Numbered from the stretch's first letter, positions 18,164-26,990 are shown. The stretch: DNA of 64,000 nucleotides from an uncultured Rhodospirillaceae bacterium (GCA_937927415.1 CALBDS010000036.1:62001-126000); one strand, 5' to 3'. The notes: generated from the letters alone by a model not told the origin. Program-made: numbers and translations.

Positions 18164-18874
18164 ATGTCCGACAAGGCTGTGCTGGAGAGGGCCGACAAGG
18201 CCGCACCGGACAAAAAGTCGGCCACCCGCGCCGACGAAGTCCGGCTGGCCATCGAAGAAGACATCTTTCTGGGCCGCCTGCGCCCCGGAACCCGGCTGGA
18301 CGAAGAGAGCCTGGCCCAGCGGTTCAACATCTCCCGCACCCCAATCCGGGAAGCGATTCTCCAACTCGTCCACGCCGGTCTGGTGGAAAAGCAGCCCCGT
18401 CACGGGGCGGTGGTCGCCCCCCTCAAACTCCACCGCATGGTGCAGATGTTCGAGGTGATGTCGGAGATCGAGGGCCTGTGCTGCCGTTACGCCGCCCGGC
18501 GCATGTCGGACGAGGAAAAACAACAGCTTAAGGAACTGCACGAGACGTCCCGCGCCCATATGCAGGCCCGGCGCCTCGACGAGTACTACGCCGTCAACCG
18601 CGCGTTCCACGAGGCGGTGCAGGCCGGCAGCCACAATGAGCCGCTGCAGGAGATCGCCCGCGGCCTGTTCGTGCGGCTGGCCCCCTACCGCCGCTATCAA
18701 TTGAACCACCCCTCGCGGGTGCAGGACAGTTTCGACGAGCACGACGCGGTGGTCGAATCGATCCTGGCCGGCGACCCGGAGGGGGCGTATCAGGCCATGC
18801 GCCGCCACGTGACCATCCAGATCGACATTTTCGCCGAGTTCGTATCAATCATGGGCGGTCAACAAATACAGTAG
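18164..18874 (+). CDS. GntR-family (FadR/FCD subfamily) transcriptional regulator
   Basis: 236 residues. An N-terminal winged helix (about 20-90) contains LGRLRPGTRLDEESLAQRF and the recognition-helix segment ISRTPIREAILQLVHAGLV, canonical for GntR. The all-helical FCD ligand domain follows, with metal/ligand residues in the D-x3-N-x3-H pattern (DEYYAVNRAFHEAV) and later His at NHPSRVQDSFDEHDAV. GGAGGG precedes the ATG. It is transcribed away from the valine/importer operon and towards matB. By position it should control both; the effector is likely an acyl-CoA or organic acid intermediate, not determinable here. Confidence 0.92.
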   Translation: MSDKAVLERADKAAPDKKSATRADEVRLAIEEDIFLGRLRPGTRLDEESLAQRFNISRTPIREAILQLVHAGLVEKQPRHGAVVAPLKLHRMVQMFEVMSEIEGLCCRYAARRMSDEEKQQLKELHETSRAHMQARRLDEYYAVNRAFHEAVQAGSHNEPLQEIARGLFVRLAPYRRYQLNHPSRVQDSFDEHDAVVESILAGDPEGAYQAMRRHVTIQIDIFAEFVSIMGGQQIQ

Positions 18875-18883
18875 CATGGGGTT

Positions 18884-18893
18884 TTGTATACAA
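18884..18893. promoter_or_regulatory. TTGTATACAA palindrome upstream of matB
   Basis: Ten-base perfect palindrome containing the same TGTATACA core found at 18073-18080. It lies in the 115-bp gap between the regulator stop and the matB start. Two copies of an 8-bp palindrome flanking a GntR gene are a typical arrangement of autoregulatory operators. Confidence 0.6.
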
Positions 18894-18989
18894 TACCCTG
18901 GCGCTCTGTCGGCGCCTGTGCTACTCCGCTGATACGGAGAACCGTCCGCATAACGGCCAAACCAAAAATTACACGAGGGAGAAACGCCC

Positions 18990-20537
18990 ATGGTCGGATC
19001 AGCACCCGCCGGAACCATCGGCAACATCTATGACCTGTTCCGGTCCCGCTTTCCCGCCGACCTCTCCCGCCCCTTTCTGGAAACCGAGGACGGGGGCGTC
19101 TTCACCTATGGCGACCTGCACACACTGGTCGGGCGCTACGCGCGGCTGCTGACCGATCTGGGTCTGCAAAAGGGCGACCGGGTGGCGGTGCAGGTGGACA
19201 AGTCGCCGGAAACCATCGTGCTGTATCTGGCCACCGTGCGGGCGGGCGGCGTCTATCTCCCGCTCAATTCCGCCTACACCCCGGCGGAGGTGGATTATTT
19301 CCTGAGCGACGCCACCCCGCGGGTGTTCGTCTGCCGCCCCGGCACCGAATCGACGCTCCAGCCCATCGCCGACAAGGCGGGGGTGGGCACGCTGCTGACG
19401 CTGGGCACCCGCGGCGACGGCACCCTGCCCCAGCGTGCCGCGGACCTGGACCCCGACTTCGCCACCGTGGCGGTGGATGACGACGACATGGCGGCCATCC
19501 TCTACACCTCCGGCACCACCGGACGGTCGAAGGGGGCGATGATGAGCCACCGCAACCTCGGCTCCAACGCGCTGACGCTGCACCAATACTGGGGCTTCCG
19601 GCCCGGCGACGTGCTGCTGCACGCCCTGCCCGTCTTCCACACCCACGGGCTGTTCGTCGCCACCAATTGCGTGCTGCTGAACGGCAGCAGCATGATCTTC
19701 CTGCCGAAATTCGACGCCGATCAGGTGCTGTCGCTGCTGCCGCGCGCCACGGTGATGATGGGCGTGCCCACCTTCTACACCCGCCTGCTGGCCCATCCCG
19801 GCCTGACGCGCGAATCGACCGCGCACATGCGGCTGTTCATTTCCGGCTCGGCCCCGCTGCTGGCCGACACCCACAAGGAATTCTCCGCCCGCACCGGCCA
19901 TGCGATTCTTGAGCGTTACGGCATGACCGAAACCGGGATGCTGACCTCCAACCCGCTGGACGGGGACCGGATCCCCGGCACCGTCGGCTTCCCCCTGCCC
20001 GAGGTGGACTTGCGAGTGGTGGGCGAGCAGGGCAACACGCTGGGTACCGATGACGTGGGCGTCATCGAGGTCAAGGGGCCGAACGTGTTCTCCGGCTATT
20101 GGCAGATGCCGGAAAAGACCAAACAGGAAATCAAGCCCGACGGTTTCTTCATCACCGGCGACGTGGGCAAGGTGGACGCCCGCGGCTATGTCCACATCGT
20201 CGGCCGGGCCAAGGACCTGATTATTTCCGGTGGCTACAACGTCTACCCCAAGGAGGTGGAGACGGTGATCGACGCCATCGACGGCGTTGTGGAATCCGCC
20301 GTCGTTGGCGTGCCCCACCCGGATTTCGGCGAAGGGGTGGTTGCCATCGTCCTGCGCCGGCCCGGCGCCGCGGCCCCGGACGAAGCGGGGGTGATTGCCA
20401 TCTGCAAACAGCAACTTGCCAACTACAAGATGCCCAAGCGGGTGTTCTTCGTCGATGAACTGCCGCGCAACACCATGGGCAAGGTGCAGAAGAACCTGCT
20501 GCGCGACCAGCACAGCGGCCTGTTCACAGGGAAATGA
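18990..20537 (+). CDS. matB: Malonyl-CoA/methylmalonyl-CoA synthetase (MatB-like)
   Basis: 515-residue adenylate-forming ligase. P-loop ILYTSGTTGRSKGAMMSH, and the adenine motif ERYGMTETGM, which is characteristic of MatB. The hinge GRAKDLIISGGYNVYPKEVE and the catalytic Lys in LPRNTMGKVQKN are present. MatB makes malonyl-CoA or methylmalonyl-CoA from the free diacid. Between the valine-pathway genes, salvage of methylmalonate (from methylmalonate semialdehyde) is a sensible inference. No malonyl-CoA decarboxylase (MatA) is adjacent. A GAGGGAGAAA site precedes the ATG. Confidence 0.88.
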   Translation: MVGSAPAGTIGNIYDLFRSRFPADLSRPFLETEDGGVFTYGDLHTLVGRYARLLTDLGLQKGDRVAVQVDKSPETIVLYLATVRAGGVYLPLNSAYTPAEVDYFLSDATPRVFVCRPGTESTLQPIADKAGVGTLLTLGTRGDGTLPQRAADLDPDFATVAVDDDDMAAILYTSGTTGRSKGAMMSHRNLGSNALTLHQYWGFRPGDVLLHALPVFHTHGLFVATNCVLLNGSSMIFLPKFDADQVLSLLPRATVMMGVPTFYTRLLAHPGLTRESTAHMRLFISGSAPLLADTHKEFSARTGHAILERYGMTETGMLTSNPLDGDRIPGTVGFPLPEVDLRVVGEQGNTLGTDDVGVIEVKGPNVFSGYWQMPEKTKQEIKPDGFFITGDVGKVDARGYVHIVGRAKDLIISGGYNVYPKEVETVIDAIDGVVESAVVGVPHPDFGEGVVAIVLRRPGAAAPDEAGVIAICKQQLANYKMPKRVFFVDELPRNTMGKVQKNLLRDQHSGLFTGK

Positions 20538-20548
20538 GAGCCGAGGAC

Positions 20549-21589
20549 ATGAGCGAAGAAAGCGTTCTGTTTGAAACCCGCGGCGCCATCGGCCGCATCA
20601 CCCTGAACCGGCCCAAGGCGCTGAACGCCCTGACGCTGGAGCAGATCCGCCGGATCGACCCGGTGCTGCGCCGCTGGGCCGCCGATCCGGCCGTCGCCGC
20701 CGTGGTGATCGACGGGGCCGGAGACCGGGCGTTTTGCGCCGGGGGCGACATCCGGGCGCTTTATGATGCGTCGATCGCCGGGGACGAAGCCTTTCTGGTG
20801 GATTTCTACCAGGAGGAATACATCCTCAACCGCCTCATCAAGACCTATCCCAAGCCCTATGTGGCGCTGCTGGACGGCATCACCATGGGCGGCGGTGTGG
20901 GGCTGTCGGTGCACGGGCACCATCGGGTGGCGACGGAACGCATCACCTTCGCCATGCCGGAAACCGGCATCGGCTTCTTCCCCGACGTGGGCGGCACCTA
21001 TTTCCTGCCCCGCTGCCCCGGTGAGATCGGCACCTATCTCGGCCTGACCGGCGCGCGGCTGAAGGCGGCGGATGCGCTCTACACTGGCATTGCCACCCAC
21101 TACACCCTGGCGGAAAAGCTGGGCGACCTGCTGGCCGCACTGGCCGACATTCCCGCCGGCGGCGATGCGCACAAGGCGGTGGCCGACGTGCTGGCCCGCT
21201 TCCACCAGGATCCCGGCCCCGCTCCGCTGGCCGCACGCCGGGAAGCCATCGACCGCCTGTTCTCCGGCGCCACGGTGGCGGAAATCACGGGCAAGCTCGC
21301 CGCCGATACCGACCCGTGGGCGGCGGAGACTCTTGCCACCCTGAAGACCAAATCCCCCACCGCCGTGGCCGCCACCCTGGAACAGCTTCGCCGGGGCAAG
21401 ACGCTGGACTTCGACGACGCCATGCGGCTGGAACTGACGCTGGGCGTTCACATGGCGCTGGCCCCCGACTTCCGCGAAGGGGTGCGCTCGGTCATCGTGG
21501 ACAAGGACAACGCCCCCAAATGGCAACCGGAAGCCCCGGTGGCCCCGTGGTTCGAGCCGGGTCCGGTCCGGCTGGAATTCCCGGCGTGA
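20549..21589 (+). CDS. 3-Hydroxyisobutyryl-CoA hydrolase
   Basis: 346-residue crotonase-fold hydrolase that releases 3-hydroxyisobutyrate from its CoA ester in valine degradation, feeding MmsB. The oxyanion-hole motifs AFCAGGDIRALYD and DGITMGGGVGLSVHG are present, and the catalytic Glu/Asp region is in FAMPETGIGFFPDVGGTYFL, as in HIBCH enzymes. The length exceeds that of hydratases (about 260), which fits HIBCH. An ATG 15 bases upstream would overlap the matB stop by 4 bp; the downstream ATG was chosen for its GAGAG spacing and homologue-like MSEESVLFE start. Confidence 0.92.
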   Translation: MSEESVLFETRGAIGRITLNRPKALNALTLEQIRRIDPVLRRWAADPAVAAVVIDGAGDRAFCAGGDIRALYDASIAGDEAFLVDFYQEEYILNRLIKTYPKPYVALLDGITMGGGVGLSVHGHHRVATERITFAMPETGIGFFPDVGGTYFLPRCPGEIGTYLGLTGARLKAADALYTGIATHYTLAEKLGDLLAALADIPAGGDAHKAVADVLARFHQDPGPAPLAARREAIDRLFSGATVAEITGKLAADTDPWAAETLATLKTKSPTAVAATLEQLRRGKTLDFDDAMRLELTLGVHMALAPDFREGVRSVIVDKDNAPKWQPEAPVAPWFEPGPVRLEFPA

Positions 21590-21592
21590 CGG

Positions 21593-21632
21593 AATGACAA
21601 AGCCCCGCCCGAAACGGCGGGGCTTTGTCATT
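21593..21632 (+). terminator. Strong hairpin terminator after the hydrolase gene
   Basis: A perfect 17-bp stem (21593-21609 with 21616-21632) and 6-base loop begin four bases after the 3-hydroxyisobutyryl-CoA hydrolase stop. The stem holds a CCCCGCC/GGCGGGG core and an AATGACAAAG base, giving CTTTGTCATT on the 3' side. It ends the plus-strand regulator-matB-hydrolase unit. Confidence 0.8.
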
Positions 21633-21647
21633 CAAGAACGGAATCTT

Positions 21648-21762
21648 CGTCATTCCCGCGAAGGCGGGAATCCAGGCGTGAGCCGCGATCAGCGGCGATA
21701 TGAATCGCTTGAGGTTTTGCCGTGGAATCACCTTCTGGACCCCAGCCTTCGCTGGGGTGACG
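21648..21762. repeat. Paired inverted hairpin repeat (REP/BIME-like element)
   Basis: Two 28-base hairpin units face each other: 21648-21675, with stem TTCCCGC/GCGGGAA, and 21735-21762, with stem CCCCAGC/GCTGGGG. The second is the reverse complement of the first except for paired changes inside the stem. The outer ends are CGTCA and TGACG. Units of the CGTCATTCCCGCGAAGGC type are common dispersed repeats in proteobacteria. The 59-bp spacer holds nothing recognisable. Confidence 0.75.
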
Positions 21763-21799
21763 ATGAAACGTTATTTTCTATGGGGAAGCCGGTGGACGC

Positions 21800-22543
21800 T
21801 CACCCGCCGCGCCCGTTTTCAGGGGTGAAGGGCGTACCGCCCGCCACAGCCTCCAGAGTCCGCATCACACCTTCCCGGCCACCGTTCGCCTCCATCCACT
21901 GGAGCACGCGGCACACCGCATCGGCGTAGATCATTGGCTCCTTGCCTGCTTGCACGTTCCAGTCGAACGGATCGGCAGGCAAGGGCGCATCACTCTGCCG
22001 CACGCAGCGTTCCGCCGCAGCCGCACCGGGTTTGAGGTAACGTTCATCCCCCGACACCAGAACGGCAACCCCTTCGTCGAACCACGCGGGAAAGGCGCCG
22101 GTCAGCAGAGCCCACACGCCGATCCGGCGATGCAATTCCACATGCGAGAATTCATGGGTGAAAATCACCGGGTTCAGCCCCCGCGGCGAGGCACGGATCA
22201 CCGTCGCCACCGGGGTTGACAGCGTGACCGCTTTCGCACCCCGCCCGCCCATCCGGCGGTCGCAGTCCTCGGTGGAGCAGGCGACCAGAAACGGGATGCG
22301 GTCAAAGGCGCCATAGAACCCCTGGACGTCCGTGCGCGCCGTTCCGGCATCCCGTAGAAGATCCGCGCGCATCGGGGCCGGCATCGCCCGGTCAACGATC
22401 ACGCGGGGGGCAGCGGTTTCCATCCCATAGCACGGCGGGCACAGCGGAGCCGCCAGGGCCGGATAGGCATAGGCGATCCCTCCCAAGGCGATCACCCCCA
22501 CCAGCGCGGCACCGGCCAGCACGAACCGGACAATCCTATGCAC
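21800..22543 (-). CDS. Secreted or membrane-anchored gluzincin-like metallopeptidase
   Basis: 247 residues. An N-terminal hydrophobic segment (about 5-30) is a signal peptide or anchor. HEFSH at residues 130-134 is an HExxH zinc site, and WFDEGVA at 155-161 supplies a Glu 23 residues after the second His, the spacing of gluzincins. Cys pairs (PLCPPC, VACSTEDC) suggest disulfides in the periplasm. It resembles peptidase-MA-like proteins, but I do not recognise a named family. It lies 15 bases after the RND pump stop on the same strand, so may share its transcript. The substrate is unknown. Confidence 0.75.
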   Translation of the reverse strand: MHRIVRFVLAGAALVGVIALGGIAYAYPALAAPLCPPCYGMETAAPRVIVDRAMPAPMRADLLRDAGTARTDVQGFYGAFDRIPFLVACSTEDCDRRMGGRGAKAVTLSTPVATVIRASPRGLNPVIFTHEFSHVELHRRIGVWALLTGAFPAWFDEGVAVLVSGDERYLKPGAAAAERCVRQSDAPLPADPFDWNVQAGKEPMIYADAVCRVLQWMEANGGREGVMRTLEAVAGGTPFTPENGRGG

Positions 22544-22558
22544 GGCACGTCCCCTCCC

Positions 22559-25500
22559 TCATTCCCCCGGCATCGGCGCCGATCCCGGCGGGACGGACGC
22601 GGGACCGCCGCGGCGCAGGCGGTTCACGGCATCGCCCAGGCTTTCCATGAACAGGTACAACACCGGCGTGATGTAGAGGGTCAGCATCTGCGACACCACC
22701 AGACCGCCGACCACCGCCAGACCCAACGGCTGGCGCAGTTCCGCCGAGGCGCCGAAGGCGATGGCGATGGGCAGCGTGCCCATGATCGCCGCCATGGTGG
22801 TCATCATGATCGGGCGGAAGCGCAGAAGGCACGCCTGTTCGATGGCGTCCCGCGGGGCCAGTCCCTTTTCCCGCTGAGCGGCGATGGCGAAGTCGATCAT
22901 CATGATCGCGTTCTTCTTCACGATACCGATCAGCATCAGAATGCCGATGATGGCGATGACGCTGAGTTCCTGCCCGAACAGCATCAGCGTGCCCAGCGCC
23001 CCCAGTGCCGCCGACGGCAGGCCCGACAGGATGGTGATGGGGTGGATGAAGCTTTCGTACAGCACGCCAAGGACGATGTAGATCACCAGCACCGCCGCCA
23101 GCAGCAGCAGCCCCTGGCTCTGCTGGGCGTCCTGGAACACCTGGGCGGTGCCGGCGAAGCCGGTGCTGATGGTGGCGGGAAGGCCGATCTCCTGCTCCAC
23201 CTTGCGGATGGCGTCCACCGCTTCGCCCAGCGAGGCGCCGGGGGTGAGGTTGAACGACAGGGTGACGGCGGGCATCTGCCCCTGGTGGTTGACCGTCAGC
23301 GGCCCCGCCGTCCGCTCCACCCGCGCAAAGGCGTCCAGCGGGATCAGCCGCCCGTTGCTGGAGCGCACATAGATCCGCGACAGCGCCGAATCATCCTGCT
23401 GGTACTGCGGGTCCAGCTCGATCATCACCGCGTAATCGTTGCTGGGGGTGTAGATGGTGGACACCTGCCGCTGACCGAAGGCGCTGTAGAGGGTGGAGCG
23501 CACCTGATCCACCGCCACGCCCAGGGTCGCGGCCTTTTCACGGTCGATGCGGACGAAGGCTTGCGGGTTGTTGAGCTGCAGGTCGGTGGTCACGTCCTGC
23601 ATGACGGAAACATCGTGCAGCGCGCGTTCCATGCGGCCGGACCACTGGAACAGCTCGCCCAGGTCCAGGCCCTGGAGCGTGTACTGATAGGCGCTCTTGG
23701 ACGACCGGCTGCCCAGGCGCAGATTCTGCACCGGCTGCATGAACACCTGGATTCCGGGCAGCCTCGCCAGCGACCGGCGCAACTCCTGAATCACCTTTTC
23801 CGCACTGGGGCGCTGGTCGCGGGGTTTCAGGTTGATGAACAGGCGCCCGGAATTCACCGTGGCGCTGATCCCCCCCGACCCCACCGAGGAGGTGACGGTC
23901 GCCACCGCCGGGTGCGCCTGGATGATCTCGGCCACCGCCTTTTGCCGCTCCACCATGGCGGGATAGGAGATGTCGGGGGCGGCTTCGGTGGTAACGGTCA
24001 ACTGGCCGATGTCTTCGGTGGGAAAGAACCCCTTGGGGATCTCACGGAACAGAAACACGGTGCCCACCACCGTGGCGATCATCACCAGCCCCATAAACGC
24101 ACGGTGGCGCAGCGACCAGCGCAGGGTGACGGCGTAGCCGTGCAGCACGGCATCGAACCCCCGCTCCAGCACCCGCCCGAACCAATTCTCAGGCTGCCCG
24201 TGGTGTTCACGCTTGAGAAAACGGGAGCACAGCATGGGCGTCAGCGTCAGCGACACGAAGGCCGAGGCGCCGATGGCCATGGTGACCACCACGGCGAATT
24301 CATGGAACACCCGGCCGACCACGCCGCCCATCAGCAGGATGGGGATGAACACCGCCACCAGTGACAGGGTGATGGACAGGATGGTGAAGCCGATTTCCCG
24401 CGCGCCGGCGATGGCGGCGTCGAAGGGCCGCATCCCCTCTTCCATGTAGCGGACGATGTTTTCCAGCATGACGATGGCATCGTCCACCACCAGCCCCACC
24501 GACAGCGTGAGCGCCAGCAGCGAAATATTGTCGATGGAAAAGCCGAAGGCGTACATCCCGGCGGCGGTGGCGACCAGCGAGATCGGCACCGCCAGCGCCG
24601 GAATGATCGTCGCCGACAGCCGCCGCAGGAACAGGAAGATCACCAGAACCACCAGAACGATGGTCAGGGCCAGGGTGAACTGCACATCCTCCACCGCATC
24701 GCGGATCGAGGCTGAACGGTCGTTCATCGGCTCCAGCGACGTGTTGGCGGGAAGCTGCAGGCGGAACTGCGGCAGCAGCGCCTTCACCCGGTCCACCACC
24801 TCCACCGTGTTGGCGTCGGGCTGGCGCTGGACGGCCAGCACGATGGCGCGGGTGCCGTTGTACCAGCTTCCCGTGCGCACATTCTCCACGCTGTCCAGCA
24901 CGGTGGCGATGTCGCCCAGCCGCACCGGCGCGCCGTTGCGGCTGCTGACGATCAACTGGCGGAAGGCGGCGGCGTCGGGAAGCTGGGGGTTGGACGCGAT
25001 CACAAGCTGCTGCCGCGCCCCCGACAGGGTGCCCACCGGCGTGTTGGCGTTGGCGGCGGCCAGCGCCTTTTGAATTTCATCGATGCCGATTCCGCGGGCG
25101 GCCAGGGCGTTGGGGTCAACCTGCACCCGCACGGCGTATTTCTGCGAGCCGTAAACCTGAACCTGCGCCACACCGGGCAGGGTGGACAGCCGCGGCTGGA
25201 TCAGGGTTTCGGCGTAATCGTTCAATTTCGACAGCGGCAGCACCGGCGACGACAGGGCCAGCAGCAGAATGGCCTGATCCGCCGGGTTGACCTTGCGATA
25301 GCTGGGCGGGGTGGTCATCTCCGCCGGCAGGCGCCGCTGGGTGCGGGCGATGGCCGCCTGCACATCCGCCGCCGCCGCGTCGATGTCGCGGTCCAGCACG
25401 AACTGGATGGCGATGGAGGTCGATCCCAGGCTGGAGGTGGAGGTGATGGAATCGATGCCGGCGATGGTGGAGAATTCCCGCTCCAGCGGTGTGGCGACGG

Positions 25501-25684
25501 ACGCCGCCATGGTTTCCGGGCTGGCGCCGGCCAGGGTGGCCGACACGTTGATGACCGGAAAATCCACCCGCGGCAATGCGGCCACCGGCAATTGCCGGTA
25601 TCCCGCCAGACCCGCCAGCACCAGGGCCGCGGTCAGCAGGATGGTCATGACCGGACGGCGGATGCACAGCTCCGACAGGTTCAC
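22559..25684 (-). CDS. RND multidrug efflux transporter, inner-membrane pump (MdtB/MdtC-like)
   Basis: 1041-residue HAE1-family proton-driven pump with two hydrophobic blocks and two large periplasmic loops, about 12 membrane segments. The proton-relay motif SVGLVVDDAIVMLENI in the first block and FFPTEDIGQL after the second-half TM are typical. The N-terminus NLSELCIRRPVMTILLTAAL resembles MdtB/MdtC. The ATG overlaps the adaptor gene stop by 4 bp. No outer-membrane channel gene is adjacent, so it presumably uses a TolC encoded elsewhere. Drug range cannot be predicted. Confidence 0.93.
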   Translation of the reverse strand: MNLSELCIRRPVMTILLTAALVLAGLAGYRQLPVAALPRVDFPVINVSATLAGASPETMAASVATPLEREFSTIAGIDSITSTSSLGSTSIAIQFVLDRDIDAAAADVQAAIARTQRRLPAEMTTPPSYRKVNPADQAILLLALSSPVLPLSKLNDYAETLIQPRLSTLPGVAQVQVYGSQKYAVRVQVDPNALAARGIGIDEIQKALAAANANTPVGTLSGARQQLVIASNPQLPDAAAFRQLIVSSRNGAPVRLGDIATVLDSVENVRTGSWYNGTRAIVLAVQRQPDANTVEVVDRVKALLPQFRLQLPANTSLEPMNDRSASIRDAVEDVQFTLALTIVLVVLVIFLFLRRLSATIIPALAVPISLVATAAGMYAFGFSIDNISLLALTLSVGLVVDDAIVMLENIVRYMEEGMRPFDAAIAGAREIGFTILSITLSLVAVFIPILLMGGVVGRVFHEFAVVVTMAIGASAFVSLTLTPMLCSRFLKREHHGQPENWFGRVLERGFDAVLHGYAVTLRWSLRHRAFMGLVMIATVVGTVFLFREIPKGFFPTEDIGQLTVTTEAAPDISYPAMVERQKAVAEIIQAHPAVATVTSSVGSGGISATVNSGRLFINLKPRDQRPSAEKVIQELRRSLARLPGIQVFMQPVQNLRLGSRSSKSAYQYTLQGLDLGELFQWSGRMERALHDVSVMQDVTTDLQLNNPQAFVRIDREKAATLGVAVDQVRSTLYSAFGQRQVSTIYTPSNDYAVMIELDPQYQQDDSALSRIYVRSSNGRLIPLDAFARVERTAGPLTVNHQGQMPAVTLSFNLTPGASLGEAVDAIRKVEQEIGLPATISTGFAGTAQVFQDAQQSQGLLLLAAVLVIYIVLGVLYESFIHPITILSGLPSAALGALGTLMLFGQELSVIAIIGILMLIGIVKKNAIMMIDFAIAAQREKGLAPRDAIEQACLLRFRPIMMTTMAAIMGTLPIAIAFGASAELRQPLGLAVVGGLVVSQMLTLYITPVLYLFMESLGDAVNRLRRGGPASVPPGSAPMPGE

Positions 25685-26868
25685 GACACGCCTCCCTTGG
25701 CCGGGGCGGCGGCACCCTGCCCGGCCTTATCCTTGGGGGCGTCACGGTCGCTGACGGCGGCACCGGGGTACAGGCGGGATTGCCCGTCGGTGACCACGGT
25801 CTCACCCTCGCTCACCCCCTTGGCGATCACCGCGGTGTCGCCGTCATAGCGGGCGATGGTCAGGGGGCGGATCTCCACGGTTTTGTCGGGCTTGACCACA
25901 TAGGCGAACGGCCCCTGCTGCCCGGTCTGCACCGCCGCCGACGGAATCGTCAGGGCGTCGGGATCCACGCGCAGGGTCAGCACCACGTCCACGAACTGGC
26001 CCGGCCACAGGCGGGTGTCGGCGTTCTCGAAGGTGCCCTTCGCCAGCACGGTGCCGGTCTGCTGGTCCACCTGGCTGTCGATGAAGGTCAGCGCCCCCTC
26101 GGCGGGCGGGCGGGTATCGCCGGGGGGGCGGGCGGTCACCTTCAAGGTGCCGCCGGCCATCGCCTCGCGCACGCCGGTCAATTGCCGCTCGGGAATGTAG
26201 AAGGCCACCTGGATCGGGCGAAGCTGGGTCAGGCTGACCAGCGGCGTGGCATCGGCCGAGCGGACCGAACTGCCGGGCTTCACCGATACGGTGCCGGTGC
26301 GCCCGTCCATGGGCGAGAAGATGCGGGTGTAGCTCAGCAGGACACGGGCGTTGTCGATGGCCGCCTGATCGGCCTTGACCGTCGCCTCCAGCGCATCGGC
26401 CGCCGCCACCGACGCGTCATACTGCTGGCGCGCCACCGCGGCGCGCTTCACCAGTTCGGAATAGCGGGCGACATCGCCCTTGGCCTTGTCGAACTGGGCG
26501 GTGTCCCGCTCCAGATTGGCTTCGGCCAGCCGCAACTGCGCCTTCAGGCTGCGGTCGTCCAGGGTGAAGAGAAGGTCGCCGCGGCGGACCTCCTGCCCTT
26601 CGGTGAAGTGGACGGCTTCGATCACGCTGTCCACACGGGCGCGGATGGCCACGGTGGCGATGGGCTGGGCGGAGCCGACGGTGGAGAACCGCTCGGGCAC
26701 CGCCTGCTTGACCACCGGCTTCATCAGGACGGGAATGGCCGAACGGCCCGCGGGTTTGGCAGCCGCGGCCTGGGGCGGCGGGGTTTCTCCCGGATGAGAG
26801 CCGAACCGCCAGTATCCGCCGGCAGCAACCAGCGCCACCAGCGCCACCCCGATCAAAAGACGCCGCAT
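25681..26868 (-). CDS. RND efflux periplasmic adaptor (MdtA-like membrane fusion protein)
   Basis: 395 residues. An N-terminal membrane anchor (MRRLLIGVALVALVAAGGYW) is followed by a Pro/Ala linker, the lipoyl half-motif VHFTEGQEVRRGDLLFTLD, an alpha-helical hairpin (about 110-170), the second lipoyl half TRIFSPMDGRTGTVSVKPG, and beta-barrel/MP domains. It bridges the pump to an outer-membrane channel. The frame is open 36 codons further upstream, but the chosen start gives a normal anchor. A candidate response-regulator repeat lies about 110 bp upstream. Confidence 0.9.
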   Translation of the reverse strand: MRRLLIGVALVALVAAGGYWRFGSHPGETPPPQAAAAKPAGRSAIPVLMKPVVKQAVPERFSTVGSAQPIATVAIRARVDSVIEAVHFTEGQEVRRGDLLFTLDDRSLKAQLRLAEANLERDTAQFDKAKGDVARYSELVKRAAVARQQYDASVAAADALEATVKADQAAIDNARVLLSYTRIFSPMDGRTGTVSVKPGSSVRSADATPLVSLTQLRPIQVAFYIPERQLTGVREAMAGGTLKVTARPPGDTRPPAEGALTFIDSQVDQQTGTVLAKGTFENADTRLWPGQFVDVVLTLRVDPDALTIPSAAVQTGQQGPFAYVVKPDKTVEIRPLTIARYDGDTAVIAKGVSEGETVVTDGQSRLYPGAAVSDRDAPKDKAGQGAAAPAKGGVS

Positions 26869-26975
26869 GTCCCCGAGCCCATCTGTCCAAAACGGCATTG
26901 GCCGGAGGCGCGGCAGGCGCCCTTCTCGACCACGCGGGTTCACCATGCCGCAGATCCAGCCCCAGCAAAACAACC

Positions 26976-26990
26976 GTAACACGCTGTAAC
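26976..26990. promoter_or_regulatory. GTAAC-N5-GTAAC direct repeat upstream of the efflux operon
   Basis: Two GTAAC half-sites 10 bp apart in the 150-bp gap upstream of the adaptor gene. The layout matches GTAAA-N5-GTAAA boxes bound by CpxR-type OmpR-family regulators, which control mdtABC-like pumps in enterics. AT-rich flanks suggest the promoter is here. The rest of the gap shows nothing else. Confidence 0.4.

Noticed and set aside
17918..18808. N-terminal extension of the isobutyryl-CoA dehydrogenase frame by almost 300 codons
   Set aside because: The extension overlaps the regulator gene on the opposite strand and lacks family similarity. The dehydrogenase family starts at MDMRLSEDQ.
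22538..24364. 608-codon plus-strand frame opposite the RND pump
   Set aside because: Composition (His, Gln, Arg, Asp) is typical of the antisense of GC-rich coding DNA. The RND protein is unambiguous.
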